Assembly: GCA_020633055.1 (NCBI GenBank)
Contig: JACKEJ010000015.1
Location: 1 to 64,000, forward strand
DNA length: 64,000 bases
Origin: Sandaracinaceae bacterium
GTDB lineage: Bacteria; Myxococcota_A; Polyangia; Polyangiales; Houyiibacteriaceae
Direction: 5' to 3'
Below the pieces are notes generated by a model. The model saw nothing but the letters and a program-made list of their open reading frames with translations. It did not search any database and was not told where the DNA came from. Shown one piece after another: positions 43,808 through 52,950 of the stretch. The first letter of the stretch is position 1; each line of letters starts with the position of its first letter. The position numbers and the translations under genes are program-made.

Positions 43808-44158
43808 ATGAATCCCTACTGGACCACTGGTGTCCTGCTCGTGTGCAGCAACGTCTTCATGACCTTTGCGTGGTACGCGCATCTCAAGAACATGGCGCAG
43901 CAGCCGTGGGTGCTCGCCGCGCTCGCGTCGTGGGGCATCGCCCTGTTCGAGTATCTGCTCCAGGTGCCAGCGAACCGCGTGGGGCACAGCGTGATGAGCG
44001 TGGGGCAGCTGAAGATCCTGCAGGAGGTGATCACGCTCCTCGTGTTCGCGCCGTTCTCCATCCTGTATCTGAAGGAGAAGCTCACGCTGGACTACCTGTG
44101 GGCTGGGCTCTGCATCCTCGGCGCGGTGTTCTTCATCTTTCGCAGCAAGCTCATGTGA
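43808..44158 (+). CDS. DUF486/DMT-like small membrane protein
   Basis: A 116-residue protein with four membrane helices. The sequence ANRVGHSVMSVGQLKILQEVITLLVFAPFS and LKEKLTLDYLWAGLCILGAVFFIF is typical of the DUF486 family, small relatives of drug/metabolite transporters that probably act as dimers. The start at ATG 43808 was chosen to begin directly before the first helix. The substrate is unknown. It stands alone between the STAS-like gene and the secreted DUF3298-like gene. Confidence 0.85.
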   Translation: MNPYWTTGVLLVCSNVFMTFAWYAHLKNMAQQPWVLAALASWGIALFEYLLQVPANRVGHSVMSVGQLKILQEVITLLVFAPFSILYLKEKLTLDYLWAGLCILGAVFFIFRSKLM

Positions 44159-44226
44159 GATCCACGTGAGGATGGCGGGTCCAGGCGGAGTACCCCTGAG
44201 CGGAGCGCCCTCGTAGACTGCGCGTG

Positions 44227-45417
44227 ATGCTCTCCTACCGTATCGGGTCACTCGCCGCGCTCGCGGTCACCCTCCTCCCTCTCGTCGCGCAGGCTCAGTC
44301 CGGGCCAGCCGTCCCGTCCCCGATGGTCCAGCCCGACCCCCCAGTGACGGCGCTCGGCGGCACCCTGCGGGCGCGCGAGGTGCGGGACCTCCGGGACGGT
44401 CGCGAGACGTTGAACATCCGCTACCCGGTAGTGGACCGCGGCGACGCCGCCGCCACGGCGGACCTCACCGCGCGCATCCAAGCCGAGGTGTTCCGCACCG
44501 GCATGGGTAGCTTCGGATACTCCCGGGGTCGTTGCCGCGCCACGCTCGCGACCGAGGCGCTGGTGTCCGTCCTCTGCGAGTACACGACGGCGGGTGAGCG
44601 TGGTTCGCCGCCGCACGCCGAGGCGGCCGCGTTCACGTTCAGGCTCCGCGCCGGGTCCGCGCGACGCGTGTCGATGGCCGAGGTGTTCGTCGATGGTGCG
44701 CGCATTCACGACGCGGTGTGCGCCAAGGCCATGGGGCGCGTCCGGCGCGCCGGAGACCCGTTCTGCTTTGGCGTGGCGGTGGCCTTCGGTCCGCGCGGCG
44801 TGGTGGCGCGCTGGGCGCCCGACCGTGGCCGCGCGCGCAACGTCGAGGTGCCCTACGCGGAGCTGGCCCCCTACATCCGCGCCGATGGCCCCTTGGCGTT
44901 TGCGAGCGGCCCAGCGCCCGCCGTGCCGACTCCCGCCACGGAAGCCGCCACCCCGCAGCCCGCCACCACGCCGCTCACTTGCGCCTACTTCGGAGGCCCG
45001 ATGACCGCGGAGGCGCTCGGCCGAGCGGCAGCGAACGTCGACCTGGTGCGCGTCTACATCAAGCTGGACCCCCTGCCCGACGGCCGCTTCCGCTTCGCTG
45101 CGCGCGTGAACTCGCCGCTCTCTCCGGCCGAGCAAGCGCGCTACGTGAGCGCGTTCGGGCCGCGCACCGACGGGCCCTGCCCGTTCCTCCCGGTGCACCT
45201 CTCACGGTCGATGACCACGGGTGAAGCCACGCTGCGCGCGACGCCGGGGGGCGCCGTGGTGGGAACGGTCCCCAGCGGGGCAACGGTGGTGCAGTTCGAT
45301 GGCGTGGTCCTCGGACACGAGAGTCACCGCGCCGCCAAGCCCCCGGGTCTGACGCGCTTCGTCGTCGGACCGGACGCCGCGGGGTTCAGCGCGGAGCCCG
45401 TGTTCCGCGGATACTGA
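44227..45417 (+). CDS. Secreted protein with DUF3298/DUF4163-like domain
   Basis: About 396 residues. ATG 44227 (GTG 44224 is adjacent) begins a signal peptide cleaved after AQA-Q (about residue 24). The region about 60-220 (LNIRYPVVDRGDAAATADLTARIQAEV ... VSVLCEYTT, VFVDGARI) resembles the DUF4163/DUF3298 arrangement found in PdaC and RsiV, a peptidoglycan-binding or lysozyme-sensing fold. A Pro/Thr-rich linker then joins a C-terminal beta domain (LRATPGGAVVGTVPSGATVV) like bacterial SH3. It may bind cell wall. Its stop overlaps the start of the pentaheme cytochrome gene (TGATG). Confidence 0.65.
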   Translation: MLSYRIGSLAALAVTLLPLVAQAQSGPAVPSPMVQPDPPVTALGGTLRAREVRDLRDGRETLNIRYPVVDRGDAAATADLTARIQAEVFRTGMGSFGYSRGRCRATLATEALVSVLCEYTTAGERGSPPHAEAAAFTFRLRAGSARRVSMAEVFVDGARIHDAVCAKAMGRVRRAGDPFCFGVAVAFGPRGVVARWAPDRGRARNVEVPYAELAPYIRADGPLAFASGPAPAVPTPATEAATPQPATTPLTCAYFGGPMTAEALGRAAANVDLVRVYIKLDPLPDGRFRFAARVNSPLSPAEQARYVSAFGPRTDGPCPFLPVHLSRSMTTGEATLRATPGGAVVGTVPSGATVVQFDGVVLGHESHRAAKPPGLTRFVVGPDAAGFSAEPVFRGY

Positions 45418-46577
45418 TGGGCGCGCCATGCCGTGCCGTGTGGCCCCTTGGCGGCGTCCGCGCCGTCGTCAGCGTCGAGGTGTCCCTCCTCGTCGTCATC
45501 ACGGTCGTCGCCTTCGCACCTGCCGGCTGTGGTCATGGGGTCCCCAGCGAGACTCCCCGCGTCGCGGCCGGCGACGACGGCCCCCTCGGTGCGCTCGGCG
45601 CCCCGTCCCAGGAGGTCGCGGGGGCGTGGCTCACGCACGAGACCCGGTGTGATGGCTGTCACCCGCAGCACGCGCGTGAGCACGTACGGAGCGCCCACGG
45701 CCGCGCGTTCACCCACCCTGTCTTTCGCGCCGAGTACGCGCGCACCTCGTCTCCCGCGTGTGCTCGTTGCCACGCGCCCCTTGCCGTGCCCGAGGCGCCG
45801 TCCGTCGGGACCGAGCGCGGCATCGGCTGCACGGTGTGCCATGCCGTTGCGGCTCGGCGAGACGAGATGGACCCGACGTCGTGCATCGTCGCCGCGGAGG
45901 CCACGCCACGAGCGGGGTGCGCGACGTGCCACGAGTTCCCGAGTGAGTGGCTGGAGACCCCGGGGGAGTACGCGCCAGGGCAGCTCTTGCAGCGAACGGT
46001 GTTGGAGCACGCCCAGAGCAGCGCGTACGCGACCGGCTCAGGCTGTGTGGACTGTCACGCGCCCCCCGCGACACGCGCCGACGGGACCCTCGCGGGCTAC
46101 ACGTCGCACGCGTGGCTCGGGGGGCGGGACGTTCGCACCCTGCGCGCCTCGTTCGAGCTGCAGGCCGTCACCACGCGCGACGGCGACGAGGTGCGGGTGA
46201 CGCTGCGCATGCGCTCGCGCGCGGGGCACTCCGTCCCGACGGGTGACGTCTACCGCGCGCTCGTCGTGGAGGTCGCCGACGCAGACCGCACGACAGGTAC
46301 GGACGGTACGGTTCGGAGCGACCTCACGCAGCTGGAGCGACAGTTCGAAGAGACGCCGCTCGGCCTACGCGAAGTGGGCGACACCCGCCTCCCCGCCGAT
46401 GGAACACCACGGGAGTTCGTGCTGACCTTGCCGCGCGACGTCGAGCGCGTGCGCGTGGTGGTGGAGTGGCAGGCGCTGCGGCCGAGCGTGGCACGCGCGC
46501 GGGGGCTGTCCGAAGACGATGTCCGTGTGGTCGCGCTGGACGACATCATGAGCGTGCCCGACACGGTCACCTGGTAG
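45417..46577 (+). CDS. Pentaheme c-type cytochrome lipoprotein
   Basis: A 386-residue protein with a lipoprotein signal ending APAGC (Cys38). Five CxxCH heme sites are present: CDGCH 78-82, CARCH 115-119, CTVCH 138-142, CATCH 168-172 and CVDCH 210-214. The spacing resembles cytochrome c-554/NrfB-like multiheme proteins. The C-terminal 160 residues form a beta-rich domain (SFELQAVTTRDGDEVRVTLRMRSRAGHSVPTGDVYRALVVEV) known in some periplasmic multiheme proteins. It should transfer electrons in the periplasm. It is translationally coupled to the preceding DUF3298-like protein and converges directly with the next gene. Confidence 0.9.
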   Translation: MGAPCRAVWPLGGVRAVVSVEVSLLVVITVVAFAPAGCGHGVPSETPRVAAGDDGPLGALGAPSQEVAGAWLTHETRCDGCHPQHAREHVRSAHGRAFTHPVFRAEYARTSSPACARCHAPLAVPEAPSVGTERGIGCTVCHAVAARRDEMDPTSCIVAAEATPRAGCATCHEFPSEWLETPGEYAPGQLLQRTVLEHAQSSAYATGSGCVDCHAPPATRADGTLAGYTSHAWLGGRDVRTLRASFELQAVTTRDGDEVRVTLRMRSRAGHSVPTGDVYRALVVEVADADRTTGTDGTVRSDLTQLERQFEETPLGLREVGDTRLPADGTPREFVLTLPRDVERVRVVVEWQALRPSVARARGLSEDDVRVVALDDIMSVPDTVTW

Positions 46578-47315
46578 TCAGCCGAGCGTCCTCTCGTCGC
46601 CTGCGGCGCGCACCTCCTCCGCGAGATGGTGCTCCTGATGACCCTCGTGCGGGTGCTCGATCTCCGGCTGCGCGAGGTGCGCGGCCACCTGGACGCCCCC
46701 GGTCGCGTGGAGCGCAGCGACGTCGGCGGCCGCCTCGAACAGCCCCGTGAGCTTCCTACGGTGCGAGAGCACCAGGCGCTTGCTGAAAGGCCGAAGCCCC
46801 AACAGCGCGACGAAGACACTGAGCGGCGCAGCCACCGCCCACGTGAGTGGCGACGCACCGAGCTCTCGGAGCAACGGCAGCGTGACCCCCAGCGGAACCA
46901 GCGAGAGCGCGACGTGGAGCAACGCGATGCCGCGGTGGGTGGTCGCCACGCACAGCTCCGAGGCGAGGGGACCACGAGCGCGCAGCGTCAGCTGCCCATC
47001 GACGCCGTCGATCGCCAGCAGACCATCACGCCACGTCTCGGTCACGCCGTGCTCGTGCGGGAGGTGCTGCGCGTAGAGTCGCCGCAGCGCCTCGATGCCA
47101 GCGCCCGAGACGTTGAACGGGAGCACACGCCGGAGGCGCGTGTGCGTGGGCGCGCCGGTAATCAGGCTGATGGGCGCCGCGCCAGGCTCGTCTGTAGGCG
47201 CAGGCCCGACGTCCCCGCGCAGACGCGCGACCGTCGACTGTGCCGTCGCGAGCCGTTGCTCGACTTGCGCCAAGCGCGCTTCCACCGTCTCGCGATCGTC
47301 GCGGTAGCGGGACAC
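46578..47315 (-). CDS. Unknown membrane protein downstream of the Mrp operon
   Basis: A 245-residue protein starting at GTG 47315. An N-terminal coiled-coil-like region (EARLAQVEQRLATAQSTVARLRGDV) precedes a soluble middle and two adjacent membrane helices (about residues 129-170). The tail is rich in His and Glu (EIEHPHEGHQEHHLAEE), possibly metal-binding. No known family was recognised. It lies 91 bases beyond the last gene of the Mrp operon on the same strand and could be read through, giving a possible accessory role (inference). Its stop directly abuts the cytochrome stop. Confidence 0.65.
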   Translation of the reverse strand: MSRYRDDRETVEARLAQVEQRLATAQSTVARLRGDVGPAPTDEPGAAPISLITGAPTHTRLRRVLPFNVSGAGIEALRRLYAQHLPHEHGVTETWRDGLLAIDGVDGQLTLRARGPLASELCVATTHRGIALLHVALSLVPLGVTLPLLRELGASPLTWAVAAPLSVFVALLGLRPFSKRLVLSHRRKLTGLFEAAADVAALHATGGVQVAAHLAQPEIEHPHEGHQEHHLAEEVRAAGDERTLG

Positions 47316-47406
47316 CCGCCGAGGCTAGCATGGGCACGTGTCGCCACGCAGGACGTGCTCCCCGGCGCACGCAGCCCTACGAGCGGGCCCAACAGTCCAC
47401 GCAGCG

Positions 47407-49539
47407 CTACTCGGCGCCGCGGCGGCTCGGCGTGTAGCGCGCCCGCAGTTCGGCCGTTCCGTCCACGCAGCCGTCGCGCTGCGCGGCGACCCGCGCGGTG
47501 GCGGCCTCGGCGTCGTGGAAGGCGCGCTCGAGCCGCGCCAGCTGCTCGGGTGGCGTCGTCTCGTCCGGAGGACCGAGGCTGCGGATGAGCGCCTGCTGCA
47601 CGTCCGCTTCGAGCAGCGCCGCGTGCAGCTCGGCGCAGGCGTCGCGCACCGCGATCAGTGCTTCGCCGCGCAGGGGCAGGCGCCGGAGGACCTCCACGCG
47701 CTCCATGCGCGCCTCGAAGGCCTGCTCGGGCACGCCCTCCACCGCGGCCACGCGGTCGAGCAACAGGCGTGCGTCGTTGGCCTCGGCGTCGTCGCCGCCA
47801 CTGCAGCCCGCGCTCGACGTGAGCAGCAAGAGAGCGAGGAGCATGAGCGCCGCGAACAGCGTGGTGGTGCCGGCCGTCCAGGGCTCCCCCAGTCGCCCGC
47901 GCGGCGGCTCGTGGTTGCGCCGCAGCGACGCCAACAGCCCCGCGCGTGCCCGTAGCGCGAAACCCCACGCGCGCTCGCGCGTCCAGCCGGAGAGCGCGTA
48001 GGTCTCGGCCACGAAGCGCTTTAGAACCACCCGGTACACGTAGTCCGTGTCGAGGTTGATGGCGGGCAGCTCGGGCGGGTAGACGCGCAGCTTGAGCAGC
48101 GTGATGAACGCCAGCCCCGCGAAGAACAGCAGCTGCAGCATGGTCAGCACGTGCGTGGTCTCGTACGCGTGGTACTGCGCGGCCGCCTGCGGGAACGGCA
48201 GGAGCGCGTAGAGCGCGCTGGGGAAGACGCCGATGCCGACGCACAGCGCGGCGGCCAGGCCCATGGCGAGCAGCATGTGCTTGGGGGCCTCGGGCACCTT
48301 CCAGCCCTGGTCGTGCGCGAAGAACGTGAAGAAGGGGATCTTGATGCCCGAGTGATCGCACACGCCGGCGGACGCGAAGAGCAGCACGCCGAAGATGACC
48401 AGCAGGTGCGCCTCGCCCACGGCGCTGACGATCATCGACTTGGTGACGAACCCGCTCAGGCCCGGGAAGGCCGAGATGGAGAGGGCGCCGATGATGCAGA
48501 ACGCCGTGGTGAGTGGCATGGACTTGTGCAGCCCGCCCAGCTCGGAGGCCTTGATGGTGCCGGTGCGGTAGAGCACGGCGCCCATGCTCATCAGCAGCAG
48601 GCCCTTGTAGAGGATGTGCGCGAACGCATGCGCAGCGGCGCCGTTGATGGCCAGCTCGGTGCCGACCCCGATGCCGACGACCATGTAGCCCAGCTGGTTG
48701 TTCAGCGAGTAGGCCAGCACGCGACGCAGATCGTTCTCGATGACCGCGAAGAAGATGGGGAAGGCCGTCATGCAGGCGCCGACGGGGATGAGCAGGTCGG
48801 TGCCCGCGAAGCCGCGCGCCAGCGCGTAGATGGCCAGCTTGGTGGTGAACGAGGCGAGCACCACCGTGCCGCTGACGCTGGCCTCGGGGTACGCATCCTG
48901 CACCCAGTTGTGCAGCAGCGGGAAGGCGGCCTTGATGCCGAAGGCGAGCAGGATGAAGTACGCCCCGGGCGCCTGGTCCAGGTCCATGCGCCCGAAGTGG
49001 AGCGATCGCGTGCCGTGGTAGTAGATGAGCGTCCCTGCCAGCAGGAGCACGCCCGAGCCGACCTGGATGACCAGGTAGCGCATGCTCACGCGGAACACGC
49101 GCTCGCGCCGCTCTGGCTCGTCGATGCCTCGCGCGAGGATGAGGAACACCGAGCTGAGCGCCGTGAGCTCCCAGAACAAGAAGAGCGTGATGAGGTCGCC
49201 CGCGAACGTGGCGCCGATGGCCGCGCCCGCATACACGAGCGTGGCGACGTGCTCGAGCGAGCGCTTCACGTGGAACGCGTACAGGCAGCACAGGAACGCC
49301 GCGATGTGGAAGATGACGCCGAACACGCGGCTCAGCGCGTCCACCCGCACCAGCTCGAGCGTGTAGCCGAAGAGCGTGGCCGTGCTCTGGTGGCCCAGCG
49401 AGAACAGCGCGAGGTGCGCCGCGCTCAGCAGCGGCAAGGCCAGCACGTAGGCGCTGCGGGCACGGCCGCGGAAGAGCGGCACGAAGCACGCGCCCAGGAT
49501 CATGATCGCGCCAGGGAACAGCTGAGTGAGAACGTTCAC
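47407..49539 (-). CDS. Mrp/NuoL-like antiporter subunit with C-terminal lipoprotein-like extension
   Basis: A 710-residue protein starting at GTG 49539 (GAGGAGG upstream, GTGA overlap with the previous gene). The first 500 residues are a proton-translocating NuoL/MrpA/D-type channel. Conserved membrane acid and base residues are visible: Glu124 in FWELTALSS, Lys203 in GIKAAFPLLHNW, Lys234. It has about 14 helices. The unusual part is residues 555-710: a membrane helix ending in LLTSSAGC, like a lipobox, then 130 residues of helical coil with no known domain (DAEANDARLLLDRVAA, ALIAVRDACAELHAALLEAD). Last gene of the Mrp operon. It probably acts as an extra antiporter module. Confidence 0.85.
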   Translation of the reverse strand: MNVLTQLFPGAIMILGACFVPLFRGRARSAYVLALPLLSAAHLALFSLGHQSTATLFGYTLELVRVDALSRVFGVIFHIAAFLCCLYAFHVKRSLEHVATLVYAGAAIGATFAGDLITLFLFWELTALSSVFLILARGIDEPERRERVFRVSMRYLVIQVGSGVLLLAGTLIYYHGTRSLHFGRMDLDQAPGAYFILLAFGIKAAFPLLHNWVQDAYPEASVSGTVVLASFTTKLAIYALARGFAGTDLLIPVGACMTAFPIFFAVIENDLRRVLAYSLNNQLGYMVVGIGVGTELAINGAAAHAFAHILYKGLLLMSMGAVLYRTGTIKASELGGLHKSMPLTTAFCIIGALSISAFPGLSGFVTKSMIVSAVGEAHLLVIFGVLLFASAGVCDHSGIKIPFFTFFAHDQGWKVPEAPKHMLLAMGLAAALCVGIGVFPSALYALLPFPQAAAQYHAYETTHVLTMLQLLFFAGLAFITLLKLRVYPPELPAINLDTDYVYRVVLKRFVAETYALSGWTRERAWGFALRARAGLLASLRRNHEPPRGRLGEPWTAGTTTLFAALMLLALLLLTSSAGCSGGDDAEANDARLLLDRVAAVEGVPEQAFEARMERVEVLRRLPLRGEALIAVRDACAELHAALLEADVQQALIRSLGPPDETTPPEQLARLERAFHDAEAATARVAAQRDGCVDGTAELRARYTPSRRGAE

Positions 49540-49922
49540 GACGGGTCCTCCTCGCTGTCCGCGACCGGCTCCGGGGGCTCCGGGTCAGGCAAGGCAGGCT
49601 CGGCCCCTGGCACCGAAGGAGCTGGCACGGGCACCGCAGACCCCAGGGCGGCCACCACGGGGCGCTCGTAGAAGTCCTCCGGCCGCATCACCAGCATGCG
49701 GAGCACTTTGGCGGAGAGCACCAGGCCCACGTACGACACGAAGCCGATGGCCCCGTACACGCCGATGTACCCCTCGAACCCGAAGTGCGTGTGCCGGTGA
49801 CCGAGGAACGCGAAGGCCACGTCACCCAGCACCAGCAGGACGCACACGGCGACCACCGCGCGCTGGATGTTCACGGCGTTACGCTCGATGACGCTAGGAG
49901 GCGAGGGTTCGCGCGCGCTCAT
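49536..49922 (-). CDS. Small Mrp-operon membrane protein
   Basis: A 128-residue protein with two membrane helices (about 20-42 and 50-72) linked by a short His/aromatic segment (HRHTHFGFEGYIG). The C-terminal tail is rich in Pro and Asp/Glu. Similar small proteins sit in front of MrpA/NuoL-like genes in other genomes, as I recall, but have no named function. Overlaps its neighbours on both sides (ATGA and GTGA), so it is certainly part of the antiporter operon. Confidence 0.78.
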   Translation of the reverse strand: MSAREPSPPSVIERNAVNIQRAVVAVCVLLVLGDVAFAFLGHRHTHFGFEGYIGVYGAIGFVSYVGLVLSAKVLRMLVMRPEDFYERPVVAALGSAVPVPAPSVPGAEPALPDPEPPEPVADSEEDPS

Positions 49923-51478
49923 GGGGCCACCACCGGTCGCAGCAGCGCCACGATGTGCTGCGAATAGAAGAAGAGCAGGAGGCAGCCCACCGCCGTGAGG
50001 CAGATGGGCACCAGCATGAGCGGCCGCGCCTCGCCGTGCTCGTGAGCATGCGCGTGACCGTGACCGTGACCGTCGTCGTCCCCGCCCGGGTCGACCTCAC
50101 CGTGCGGTTGCGTGGCACCCGCAGCGTCATGAGCGTGGTCGTCCCCATGCCCCTCAGGCGCGTCGAAGAAGAAGGCGCGCAGCGGGATGGGCAGCAGGTA
50201 CCCGATGCCGAGCAGCGAGCTGAGCATGAGCACGCCCACCAGCACGGGAGACTGCTCCACCGCCCCGAGCGCCAGCAGCCACTTGCTCCACGAGCCGCCG
50301 GTCGGCGGCAGGCCGATGATGGACAGCGCCCCGACGAAGAACGCCGCCATGGTGATGGGCATCTTGCGGCCGAGGCCGTCCAGCTCGCTCACCTCGGTCT
50401 TGTGGGCCGTGACGATGATGGCGCCCGCACAGAAGAAGAGCGTGATCTTGCCCATAGCGTGCGCGGCGATGTGGAGCCCACCGCCCACCACCGCGTCGGG
50501 CGTGACCATGGCGGCTCCCAGCACGATGTAGGCCAACTGGCTGATAGTGGAGTACGCCAGGCGCGCCTTGAGGTTGTCCTTCGTGAACGCGATCAGTGAC
50601 GCCAGCAGGATGGTGATGGACGCCATGCCCATCAGCCAGTCCGAGGCGCCCGTGTCGCGCAGCAGGTCCAGGCCGAACACGTAGACCACGATCTTGAGGA
50701 TGGCGAACACGCCCGCCTTCACGACGGCCACGGCGTGCAAGAGCGCGCTGACCGGCGTGGGAGCGACCATGGCGTTCGGCAGCCAGCGGTGCAGTGGCAT
50801 GAGCGCGGCCTTGCCGCAGCCGTACACGTACAGGGCGAGCAGCAGCGGCAGCGACGACGTGGCCACGCGCCCGCGCAGGATGCCCCCGGGCACGAAGTCG
50901 AGCGTGCCCGTGGCGTAGTACGTGAATGTGATGGCCAGCAGCAGGAAACACACCGAGGTGCCCATCAAGATGCCGAGGTAGATGCGCCCCGCGCGCTGGG
51001 CCTCGGGCGTCTGCGCGTGCGTGACCAGCGGGAACGTGGCCAGCGTCAGCACCTCGTAGAACACGAAGAGCGTCCCGAGGTTCCCGGCGAACGCGATGCC
51101 GAGCGCCGCGAAGATGGAGAGCGCGAAGCAGACGAAGAAGCGGGTCTGGTGCTGCTCGTGGTGGTCACGAAGATAGCCCGCCGCGTAGGCGCTGGTGATG
51201 GGCCACAGGCCCGCCGCCACGAGGGCGTAGAGCATGCCCAGCGGCTCGACGCGGAACATCAGCGGCACACCCGGGAGCATGGCGTGCACCAGCTCGAGCT
51301 CCGGCAGGCGGCCCGCGCGCACGTCTGGGTAGAGCGCGGCGACGGCCGCGAAGGTGGCGAGCCCGACGACGCCCGTGGCCGCCTCGCGCGCGTTCTCGCG
51401 CTTGCCGAGCGCGGCCACCAACACGGCGCCAACGAGCGGCAGCGCCAGGGCGAGGGCGACACCCGTTGCGTGGCTCAT
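49919..51478 (-). CDS. Mrp/NuoM-N-like antiporter subunit with His-rich loop
   Basis: A 519-residue proton-conducting membrane subunit with about 14 helices. The Glu-containing FYEVLTLATFPLV and the GKAALMPLHRWLPNAM block with its conserved Lys define the antiporter core. Near the C-terminus, before the last helix, lies a loop of about 40 residues with over ten His alternating with Gly and Asp (DDHAHD, GHGHGHAHAHEHGE), likely binding divalent metal such as zinc or nickel. Overlaps on both sides by 4 bases. It is the second of three such subunits in this operon. Confidence 0.88.
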   Translation of the reverse strand: MSHATGVALALALPLVGAVLVAALGKRENAREAATGVVGLATFAAVAALYPDVRAGRLPELELVHAMLPGVPLMFRVEPLGMLYALVAAGLWPITSAYAAGYLRDHHEQHQTRFFVCFALSIFAALGIAFAGNLGTLFVFYEVLTLATFPLVTHAQTPEAQRAGRIYLGILMGTSVCFLLLAITFTYYATGTLDFVPGGILRGRVATSSLPLLLALYVYGCGKAALMPLHRWLPNAMVAPTPVSALLHAVAVVKAGVFAILKIVVYVFGLDLLRDTGASDWLMGMASITILLASLIAFTKDNLKARLAYSTISQLAYIVLGAAMVTPDAVVGGGLHIAAHAMGKITLFFCAGAIIVTAHKTEVSELDGLGRKMPITMAAFFVGALSIIGLPPTGGSWSKWLLALGAVEQSPVLVGVLMLSSLLGIGYLLPIPLRAFFFDAPEGHGDDHAHDAAGATQPHGEVDPGGDDDGHGHGHAHAHEHGEARPLMLVPICLTAVGCLLLFFYSQHIVALLRPVVAP

Positions 51479-52950
51479 CGCGCGCCTCCGAAGAGCGACT
51501 GCGCGGCCGTGGCCACGTAGGCCGACGGCAGCTCCGAGAACACGCCGAGCCCGACGGTGACGACCAGCAAGAGCGCGGCCGGGACCCACGAGCCCCAGTC
51601 CGGACGCTCACGCACCAGCGGCGCGGCGTTGGGCGAGGGCGCGCGGAAGTAGAGCACCTCGACCACACGGAAGACGTACACCACCGCCAGCATGGAGCTG
51701 GCCAGCACCGCGAAGGCCAGCCACGGCTTGCCGTCCGCGAGCGCCGCCTCCAGCAAGGCCCACTTGCTCACGAAGCCGACGGTCCCGGGCACGCCGATGA
51801 GCGAGAGCCCACCCACGACGAACCCGAGCGAGAGCAGCGGGAAGCGCTTGCCCAACCCGGCGAGGCCATCGATGCGGTCGTCTCCGACCTGCGCGATGAA
51901 CGCAGCGGCCACGATGAAGAGCGCGGTCTTGGTGACCGCGTGCGCGCCGAGATGCAGCAGGCCCGCCTCGAGCCCGGCCTGCGTGCCGAGCGACAGCGCG
52001 AGGGTCAGGTAGCCCACCTGGCCGATGGACGAGTAGGCCAGCAGCCGCCGCAGGCTGGGCTGGTAGCAGGCCGAGAGCGAGCCCGCGAACATGGCCACCA
52101 GCGACAGCGGCAGGAGCACCGCGCCCAGCTGCAGCGTGTGGAACACGTAGGCCACGCCGAAGAACGACACGACGACGCGGATGAGCTGGAAGTACATCAC
52201 CTTGGTGGCCGTGCCCGCGAGGAACGACGACACCGCGTGTGGCGCCTGCGAGTAGGCGCCCGGGAGCCACTGGTGGAGCGGGAACACGGCCAGCTTGATG
52301 CCGAGGCCCACCGCGAGGAACGCGAACGCTACGTGCACCGTGCGCAGCTGCTCCACCTCACGGATGCGCGCGGAGACCGTAGCGGCGTTGAGCGAGCCCG
52401 TCATCTGGTACATCAGGCCGATGCCGATGAGCACGAAGGTGCCGCCCAGCGTCCCCAGGAACAGGTAGTTCAACGCCGCCGTGAGCGCGCGCCGCTGCTT
52501 GCCCATGGCGACGAGCGTGTACGTGGAGAGCGACGAGATCTCGAGGAACACGAACACGTTGAACGCGTCCCCCGTGACCACCATACCCATGAGCCCCGCC
52601 ACGCACATGAGGAACGCGGCGTAGAAGAACATCTCGCGCCCCTCGACGTCTTCGCGCGCGCCGCGCGTGCCGAGGCTGATGGCGAAGGTGGCGATGGTGC
52701 TGACGATGGCTGCCACGTACGCCCCCGCGAAGTCCACGCGCAGCTCGATGCCGATGGCGGGCTGCCACCCGCCGAGGGGGTAGCTCACGGCGCCGTCCAT
52801 CTGCAGCGCGAGGGCCCAGGCGGCGGCCGCGCTGAGGGCGCACGCGGCGGTGGCGATGACACGACTGGCCTTGCGATGCTTGATGAGCACCACGAGCGGC
52901 GCCGACAAGAGCGGCACCAGGACCATCAGGATGGGCAGGTGCTCGCTCAC
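51475..52950 (-). CDS. mrpD: MrpD-like antiporter subunit
   Basis: A 491-residue NuoM/N/MrpD-type membrane protein, start GTG 52950 with GTGA overlap with the MrpC gene. VFVFLEISSLSTYTLVA carries the conserved Glu of the proton path; GIKLAVFPLHQWLPGAYSQAP gives the conserved Lys. About 14 helices. It follows MrpC directly, as in canonical mrpABCDEFG operons, so it is the best candidate for the true MrpD. It would work with the E, F, G, B and C subunits as a cation/proton antiporter. Confidence 0.9.
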   Translation of the reverse strand: MSEHLPILMVLVPLLSAPLVVLIKHRKASRVIATAACALSAAAAWALALQMDGAVSYPLGGWQPAIGIELRVDFAGAYVAAIVSTIATFAISLGTRGAREDVEGREMFFYAAFLMCVAGLMGMVVTGDAFNVFVFLEISSLSTYTLVAMGKQRRALTAALNYLFLGTLGGTFVLIGIGLMYQMTGSLNAATVSARIREVEQLRTVHVAFAFLAVGLGIKLAVFPLHQWLPGAYSQAPHAVSSFLAGTATKVMYFQLIRVVVSFFGVAYVFHTLQLGAVLLPLSLVAMFAGSLSACYQPSLRRLLAYSSIGQVGYLTLALSLGTQAGLEAGLLHLGAHAVTKTALFIVAAAFIAQVGDDRIDGLAGLGKRFPLLSLGFVVGGLSLIGVPGTVGFVSKWALLEAALADGKPWLAFAVLASSMLAVVYVFRVVEVLYFRAPSPNAAPLVRERPDWGSWVPAALLLVVTVGLGVFSELPSAYVATAAQSLFGGAR

